Shown piece after piece: positions 60,057-64,000 of a stretch of DNA of 64,000 nucleotides (position 1 is its first letter; every line of letters begins with the position of its first letter). The notes below the pieces were generated by a model. It did not search any database, was not told where the DNA came from, and saw nothing but the letters and a program-made list of their open reading frames with translations. Position numbers and translations under genes: made by a program. The DNA lies in the NCBI GenBank assembly GCA_015067825.1, contig SVLQ01000005.1, positions 115,233-179,232 of the forward strand, in the 5' to 3' direction. The stretch comes from Oscillospiraceae bacterium. GTDB taxonomy: Bacteria; Bacillota; Clostridia; Oscillospirales; QAMX01.

Positions 60057-60093
60057 CGGCGCGAATTCTTTTGAGTTCGCGCCGGTTTTTGCT
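60057..60093 (-). terminator. terminator after the oxidoreductase gene
   Basis: Hairpin ACCGGCGCGAA / TTCGCGCCGGT. The gene at 60103 runs into it from the right. It has Ts on the plus strand, so it may serve both directions. Confidence 0.75.
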
Positions 60094-60102
60094 TTGAGAA
60101 GC

Positions 60103-61095
60103 TTAGATTTCGCTGAATTCGATCGTTTTGCCCTGGTGGTAGGAGCGGTACGCACCGTCCATCAGTTCGGAGAGGGCAACGGCATCGTTGATGTCGAAGA
60201 TGATCTCGCCGTCGCGCAGAACCGCATCGACGAACTGATTGATCGCCGAGGGGAGTCCCTTGGGGAGCTTCGGCGTGAACCAGCAGCCGGCCATGTCGCC
60301 GCCGAGGTGGTCGGACTTGACCTTACAGCCGTCGGTGCCGCCGTAGAGGAAGGTACCTTCCGTGCCCGAAAGCTCGAAGGAGAACGGCGAGGAATTGGTA
60401 ACAAAGCCGGTTTCCGAGACGGCAAGGATCTTGTTTTCAAATTCGATGATCGAAACGCAGTTGTCGTCGACCGGCGTGTCGTAGAGCTTGTTGTAGAGCG
60501 AGGTGATGCGCGCCGGCTTGCCGCCGAGGTACGACGCAAGGTACATCGGATGCGCGCCGAGGTCCATCATCGCGCCGCCGCCGCAGGTGACGGGGTCGGT
60601 GAAGTATTCCGGCAGCCAACCGCCGGAGATACCGTTGTGGCAGTTTCTGATGCGCATATAGTTGGGCTTGCCGAGCAGGCCTTTTTCAATCAGTTCTTTG
60701 GCGTAGAGAACCCAACCGGAGGTACGGAAGGGGAAGGAGATGACGAATTTGATGCCCGTTTCGTTCACGACGTCGCGCACTTCTTCGGCCTCGGCCTTGG
60801 TTGCGGCCAAAACCTTCTCGGTGAAGATGTGCTTGCCGGCGCGGGCGGCTTTGATGAACATATCTTTGTGCATGCTGGTCGGCGCGGTGCAGCAGATCGC
60901 GTCGACGTCGTCGCGGGCGAGCAGCTTGTCGTAATCCGGCTCAAAGTCGCAGCCAAGCTCTTTGGCCCATTCGATCCCGCGGTCGGGAACTTCGTCCCAA
61001 AGAACGGTGACGCGGCAGTCGGGGTGGTTGGCGAAATCTCTGCCATATCCCGTGGCGTGCGGATGCCAACGGCTGAGAAGCGCAATGTTCAGCAT
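60103..61095 (-). CDS. Gfo/Idh/MocA family oxidoreductase
   Basis: The 330-residue protein has an N-terminal dinucleotide-binding domain (LNIALLSRWHPHATGYGRDFA, then VDAICCTAPTSMHKDMFIKAARAGKHIFTEKVLA with the family EKxxA-like motif). The C-terminal half is an open-faced sheet with GGGAMMDLGAHPMYLASYLGG, which holds the catalytic His. Enzymes of this family oxidise or reduce sugars or cyclitols with NAD(P). The glycine motif at the N-terminus is unusual (LLSRWHPHATG in place of GxGxxG). The substrate is unknown. The 61141 gene lies upstream on the same strand. Confidence 0.9.
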   Translation of the reverse strand: MLNIALLSRWHPHATGYGRDFANHPDCRVTVLWDEVPDRGIEWAKELGCDFEPDYDKLLARDDVDAICCTAPTSMHKDMFIKAARAGKHIFTEKVLAATKAEAEEVRDVVNETGIKFVISFPFRTSGWVLYAKELIEKGLLGKPNYMRIRNCHNGISGGWLPEYFTDPVTCGGGAMMDLGAHPMYLASYLGGKPARITSLYNKLYDTPVDDNCVSIIEFENKILAVSETGFVTNSSPFSFELSGTEGTFLYGGTDGCKVKSDHLGGDMAGCWFTPKLPKGLPSAINQFVDAVLRDGEIIFDINDAVALSELMDGAYRSYHQGKTIEFSEI

Positions 61096-61140
61096 AGTAA
61101 ACTCTCCTTTTTTCTTTGTTCCGCGGGAAACCGCAGAAAA

Positions 61141-61461
61141 TTACTTTCGGTAGTAGCTGTAATAGGCGACGACGGTCATGCGCTTGCCGGTTTCGTTGTC
61201 GGTGTAGGTAAAGGTCGAACCGTTTTTGGAGAGCAGCTCGCCGGCTGTCAGTTCGCTGACCGGCTTGGAAAACACGAGCTTGCCGTCGCAGAGGATCATG
61301 ATCCGATCCTCGGAAAAGTTGATGTATCCGCTTTTTCCGATGACGACCTCGGTGTTTTCGGCGCAGTCGCGGAGGGTGACGTACTGCAGATCTTTGGCGC
61401 AGAGCGCGGCGATGCGCTCGCGTTCGGCTTCGGCTTTTTTCTTTTTCGACTGAAACAGCAT
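61141..61461 (-). CDS. hypothetical protein, 106 residues
   Basis: The protein is small, basic at the N-terminus (QSKKKKAEAERER) and beta-rich after residue 25 (VVIGKSGYINFSEDRIMILCDGKLVF). There is no signal peptide and no membrane segment. I do not recognise a family. It starts with ATG at 61461 and lies 45 bases upstream of the oxidoreductase gene on the same strand, so it is probably co-transcribed with it. Confidence 0.7.
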   Translation of the reverse strand: MLFQSKKKKAEAERERIAALCAKDLQYVTLRDCAENTEVVIGKSGYINFSEDRIMILCDGKLVFSKPVSELTAGELLSKNGSTFTYTDNETGKRMTVVAYYSYYRK

Positions 61462-61601
61462 AGCATTGCTCCGTTTCGCCCGCGGCGTTTTTCTCTGTGT
61501 TTATTCTAACAGAGACCGCGCCGAAATTCAAGAGAACAGCGCGAAAAAGTGGGACGAAATCAAAAGTTTTTTCTCCTGCTGCGAATTTTGCGGGTGAGAG
61601 C

Positions 61602-61630
61602 TTGAATCGGCGGCGGATCTTTGGTATAAT
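61602..61630 (+). promoter_or_regulatory. sigma-A promoter of the 61683 gene
   Basis: TTGAAT (61602-61607), a 17-bp spacer and TATAAT (61625-61630). Confidence 0.75.
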
Positions 61631-61682
61631 AACAGCAGTATGCCGCAGTAGCGGTGCAAAAACGCGAAAAGAGGCTCTCTCT

Positions 61683-62168
61683 ATGAAAAAATCGCAGCTG
61701 TATATTTTCGGCTTTGTCATGTTCTGTCTGCTGGCGCTGACCAAGGTGGTCGCGCTGGGTGTTTCCGTCTTTGGCATCATCACCTATTTCTTCGGCGAAT
61801 CGGCGTCTGATGCCGTTTCTTCACGCATGATCATCGCCCTGCTCGTCGACTTTGTCGCCCTGATTCTGATGTGGGCGATCAACAAGGGTCTGCGGATCTA
61901 CAAAAAGCCGACCTCGATCATTTCGCTGCTCTCGCCGATTTTGCTGCTTGCGGTGCTCGTTTTGAGCGTTATGATGGTTTCGCCGGAGTTTTTTGAGCAT
62001 CTTGAGGTCTTTAACGCGATCTGCTGGGTGCTGATGGTGACCTATCTGATCCTGCCGGACATCTTCATCGTCCGCGACTTTATCGCCCTGCGCCACGGGT
62101 TCCCCAAAGACGAAGCCGACGATGCGCCCCCAACCCTTTCCCAGCGCATCCGCAATGCAAAAAAATAA
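61683..62168 (+). CDS. hypothetical membrane protein with four TM helices
   Basis: The 161-residue protein has four hydrophobic helices (LYIFGFVMFCLLALTKVVALGV, MIIALLVDFVALILMWAIN, ILLLAVLVLSVMMV and ICWVLMVTYLILPDIFIV). It has a cytosolic charged end and no recognised family. The ATG at 61683 follows a weak site (AAAAGAGGCTCTCT), and the upstream frame is outside the promoter and can be excluded. It is monocistronic, with its own promoter and terminator. Confidence 0.75.
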   Translation: MKKSQLYIFGFVMFCLLALTKVVALGVSVFGIITYFFGESASDAVSSRMIIALLVDFVALILMWAINKGLRIYKKPTSIISLLSPILLLAVLVLSVMMVSPEFFEHLEVFNAICWVLMVTYLILPDIFIVRDFIALRHGFPKDEADDAPPTLSQRIRNAKK

Positions 62169-62169
62169 A

Positions 62170-62208
62170 CAATGACCGTCTGCAAGCTCTGCAGACGGTC
62201 ATTTTTCT
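62170..62208 (+). terminator. terminator of the 61683 gene
   Basis: Hairpin TGACCGTCTGCA / TGCAGACGGTCA followed by five Ts. Confidence 0.85.
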
Positions 62209-62259
62209 GCTGTTTCTCTCATAGGCTTTAGCAAGACTTGAAACCGGAGGGAAACAGGG

Positions 62260-62865
62260 ATGTTTATTTATTCCGCGAAAATGAACAAAAAGAAACTGGC
62301 GATGATCCTCGTCGGTGTGGTTGCGGCGATTTTGGCACTGGTCTTTATCCTCGGCGGCGGTGACGAAACAGAAGATCCGCGCGCGGCCGAATTGAAGCTT
62401 CTGCAAAAATGCCGTCTTGCGACCAACGAAGACCGGCTCGCGCTGCTGACCGATCTCGGCTGGGAGGTTGCCATGCAGCCCGAAGAGACCCGCGAAGTGC
62501 GGATTCCGAATGAGTTTTCCGATGTCTACGCGCGCTACAACGAGCTGCAAAAGGAACAGGGGCTGGATCTTGCTGCCCATAAGGGCGAAACCGTCATGCG
62601 CTATACGTATCTCGTTGTCAACCATCCGAGCGGTGAGAACCATGTGCGCGCCACGCTGCTGGTCAAAGGCGATCGCCTGATCGGCGGCGACATCTGCTCG
62701 GCGAAAATGGACGGCTTCATGCATACGCTGCTGATGCCTGCCGATGAAAGCGCGGCCAAAACACCGGCGGCGACGACACCTGCCGTGACCACCGAAACGC
62801 CGGTGATGACGCAAAACGTCGAACCGACCGTCGGCGGCGACGAATCCGCGTTCCCGACTGACTGA
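62260..62865 (+). CDS. DUF4830 protein, membrane anchored
   Basis: The 201-residue protein has an N-terminal membrane anchor (LAMILVGVVAAILALVFILGG). An extracellular domain follows with LGWEVAMQPEETREVRIP, FSDVYARYNELQKEQGLDL, YTYLVVNHP and LIGGDICSAKMDGFMH. This pattern fits DUF4830, a domain of Clostridia of unknown function. The end is a Thr/Pro-rich tail. GGAGGGAAACAGGG precedes the ATG at 62260, and ATG 62281 is a possible alternative. The neighbouring sleB gene hints at an envelope or spore role, not proven. Confidence 0.75.
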   Translation: MFIYSAKMNKKKLAMILVGVVAAILALVFILGGGDETEDPRAAELKLLQKCRLATNEDRLALLTDLGWEVAMQPEETREVRIPNEFSDVYARYNELQKEQGLDLAAHKGETVMRYTYLVVNHPSGENHVRATLLVKGDRLIGGDICSAKMDGFMHTLLMPADESAAKTPAATTPAVTTETPVMTQNVEPTVGGDESAFPTD

Positions 62866-62898
62866 TTCTTGGTATAAAATCATCAGAAATTGAAAAAA

Positions 62899-62930
62899 CT
62901 ACCTGTAAACTGAGAAAAAGAGGCAGGTAG
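62899..62930 (+). promoter_or_regulatory. inverted repeat over the sleB ribosome binding site
   Basis: CTACCTG (62899-62905) and CAGGTAG (62924-62930) can pair, and the right arm overlaps the AGGCAGGTAG ribosome binding site of the next gene. Translation of sleB could be damped by this fold. Confidence 0.4.
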
Positions 62931-62935
62931 ATCGC

Positions 62936-63604
62936 ATGAAACACAGCAGATTCTTTCGCATAACGCTGCTCACGCTGTTGGCGGCAACCCTGATGTGCGT
63001 TTGCGCGCTTCCGGTTGCGGCGGCCTTGCGCGAGGGCAGCCGCGGCAACGAAGTGAAAACCGTACAGCAAAAACTAAAGGCTTGGGGATACTACAGCGGC
63101 GAGGTCGACGGAATCTTCGGCCCGCAGACGACGGCGGCTGTCAAATCATTCCAACGCAAAAACGGCCTCGCCGTCGATGGTGTGGTCGGCCGCGAAACCT
63201 ATGCCGCGTTGGGGATGGCCGCACCGGCATCGTCCGGCTCCGCTTCCTACCAAAACGACATCAACATGCTCGCGCGGATGATTGCCGCCGAAGGCAGGGG
63301 GGAACCGTATCTCGGTCAAGTGGCGATCGGTGCGGTCGTGATGAACCGCGTGGAACACGCGTCGTTTCCGAATTCGATCGCAGGGGTGCTGTTTCAGTCT
63401 GGGGCGTTTTCGGCACTCGATGACGGGCAGTACGCCTCGACTTCGATTCCCGCCAGCTGCCGACGCGCGGCCGTCGAGGCCTACAACGGCTATGATCCGA
63501 CCTATGGTTGCATTTATTACTACAACCCGGCCAAAACCTCCAACAAATTCATGCTTTCGCGTCCGGTGGTTCTCACAATCGGCGGCCACGTGTTCTGCCG
63601 ATAA
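62936..63604 (+). CDS. sleB: cell wall hydrolase, SleB type
   Basis: The 222-residue exported protein has a signal peptide (about residues 1-29, ending PVAAA). A PG_binding_1 domain follows (REGSRGNEVKTVQQKLKAWG, then FGPQTTAAVKSFQRKNGLAVDG). The C-terminal SleB hydrolase_2 domain holds MIAAEGRGEPYLGQVAIGAVVMNRV with the catalytic Glu, and the YDPTYGCIYYYNPAK end. SleB is a lytic transglycosylase that degrades cortex peptidoglycan in spore germination. Related proteins also act in vegetative walls, so the spore role is inferred. Confidence 0.92.
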   Translation: MKHSRFFRITLLTLLAATLMCVCALPVAAALREGSRGNEVKTVQQKLKAWGYYSGEVDGIFGPQTTAAVKSFQRKNGLAVDGVVGRETYAALGMAAPASSGSASYQNDINMLARMIAAEGRGEPYLGQVAIGAVVMNRVEHASFPNSIAGVLFQSGAFSALDDGQYASTSIPASCRRAAVEAYNGYDPTYGCIYYYNPAKTSNKFMLSRPVVLTIGGHVFCR

Positions 63605-63612
63605 CGGACACA

Positions 63613-63654
63613 GCACAGCGGAGAAGGGGAAGATCCCTCTCCGCTGTTTGCTTT
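63613..63654 (+). terminator. terminator of sleB
   Basis: Hairpin CAGCGGAGA / TCTCCGCTG followed by TTTGCTTT. Confidence 0.7.
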
Positions 63655-63755
63655 AGTACGCTATTGTGGAACAACAGTTCATCAATGTTGACCGCTCTGG
63701 GGTGAAAAATGTTTGTAAATAAAAAATAAATAATCGGAAAAAGAGTCGAAACGCA

Positions 63756-63783
63756 TTGACTTTTCGGCGCAATATGGTATGAT
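63756..63783 (+). promoter_or_regulatory. promoter of the 63876 gene
   Basis: TTGACT (63756-63761), a 16-bp spacer and TATGAT (63778-63783). AT-rich DNA follows, with a further TATAAT-like stretch. Confidence 0.6.
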
Positions 63784-63875
63784 ATTATATAGGTATAATA
63801 ATAATGCCGAAGTATATTCAAGAATGAACCGCCATAATTGGCAAGCGATAAAGAAAACAGATGGAGTGAAAAAAG

Positions 63876-64000
63876 ATGGCAACGGAGAAAATCGCGGCGA
63901 TCGTCGCGGAATTTGCCGTGGAGGGCAAGCTGATCGAAGCAAAGCCGATCGTACAGGGACATATCAACGATACATACCGCCTGACGTTTGAAACGGAAAC
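63876..64000 (+). CDS. phosphotransferase (APH/NahK-like sugar kinase), 5' part only
   Basis: Only the first 41 codons lie in the window. They read ATEKIAAIVAEFAVEGKLIE, then AKPIVQGHINDTYRLTFE. The GHINDTY motif with the preceding helix is the opening of aminoglycoside-phosphotransferase-fold kinases of the N-acetylhexosamine 1-kinase (NahK) type, which phosphorylate sugars such as GlcNAc or GalNAc at C1. A weak purine-rich site (GGAGTGAAAAAAG) precedes the ATG at 63876. Confidence 0.65.
   Translation, partial: MATEKIAAIVAEFAVEGKLIEAKPIVQGHINDTYRLTFETE

Overview
The window looks like a chromosomal segment of an uncultured-type gut clostridium (Bacillota, Clostridia, probably an Oscillospiraceae/Ruminococcaceae relative). 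The grounds are moderately GC-rich coding DNA with NAAGGAGG-type ribosome binding sites, two T-box leaders (metG, thrS), a TepA-like ClpP protease, a SleB-type cell wall hydrolase with peptidoglycan-binding domain, plant-polysaccharide glycosidases (GH2, GH51) and an MsmK/UgpC-type sugar ATPase. Genus is not decidable from sequence reading alone.

Layout. 1-13.1 kb: end of a GH2 beta-mannosidase-like gene, GH51 arabinofuranosidase, metG behind a T-box, an AT-rich methyltransferase that looks inserted (17-bp direct repeats), an MBL hydrolase, a PNPOx-like protein, tRNA-Arg(ACG), cysK, the rpsO-pnp pair, a cupin and a MATE transporter. 13.3-30.5 kb: one long co-directional phage virion operon (tail/nozzle, fibres, terminase, holin, endolysin, portal, scaffold, coat, two likely ejected proteins) with no integrase, repressor or replication gene. 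31-37.6 kb: an AT-richer array of displaced toxin C-termini and immunity genes. 37.65-39.0 kb: a second MATE transporter, followed by a MITE-like element. 39.4-64 kb: housekeeping genes, including DegV, PepV-like peptidase, SDR, a transcription factor gene bracketed by copies of the tpiA 3' end, tpiA, pgk, trmL, an RlmL-like methyltransferase, typA, MazG-like and uridine phosphorylase, an SLH protein, thrS behind a T-box, a pseudouridine synthase, a sugar-ABC ATPase, an oxidoreductase, a DUF4830 protein, sleB and the start of a sugar-kinase-like gene.

The most interesting system is at 27.2-37.6 kb. The last gene of the virion operon encodes an 1111-residue polyvalent protein with hydrophobic segments, an HEVTH metallopeptidase-like region and a C-terminal DNA/RNA non-specific nuclease tip, followed directly by a YezG-like immunity gene. 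Behind it lie further units made of start-less toxin tips (NS_2-type and HNH WHH/LHH-type nucleases), each followed by a complete immunity gene (YezG-like or SUKH). The units are separated by hairpin terminators and carry near-identical pieces of the carrier linker (684 bp at constant offset in one unit). This is the architecture of a recombinational toxin-tip reservoir, as known for CdiA/Rhs orphan modules and for phage MuF toxins, but attached to an integrase-less podovirus-like particle operon. The inference is that the particle delivers or releases a nuclease whose specificity can be switched, while the array keeps immunity to many variants.
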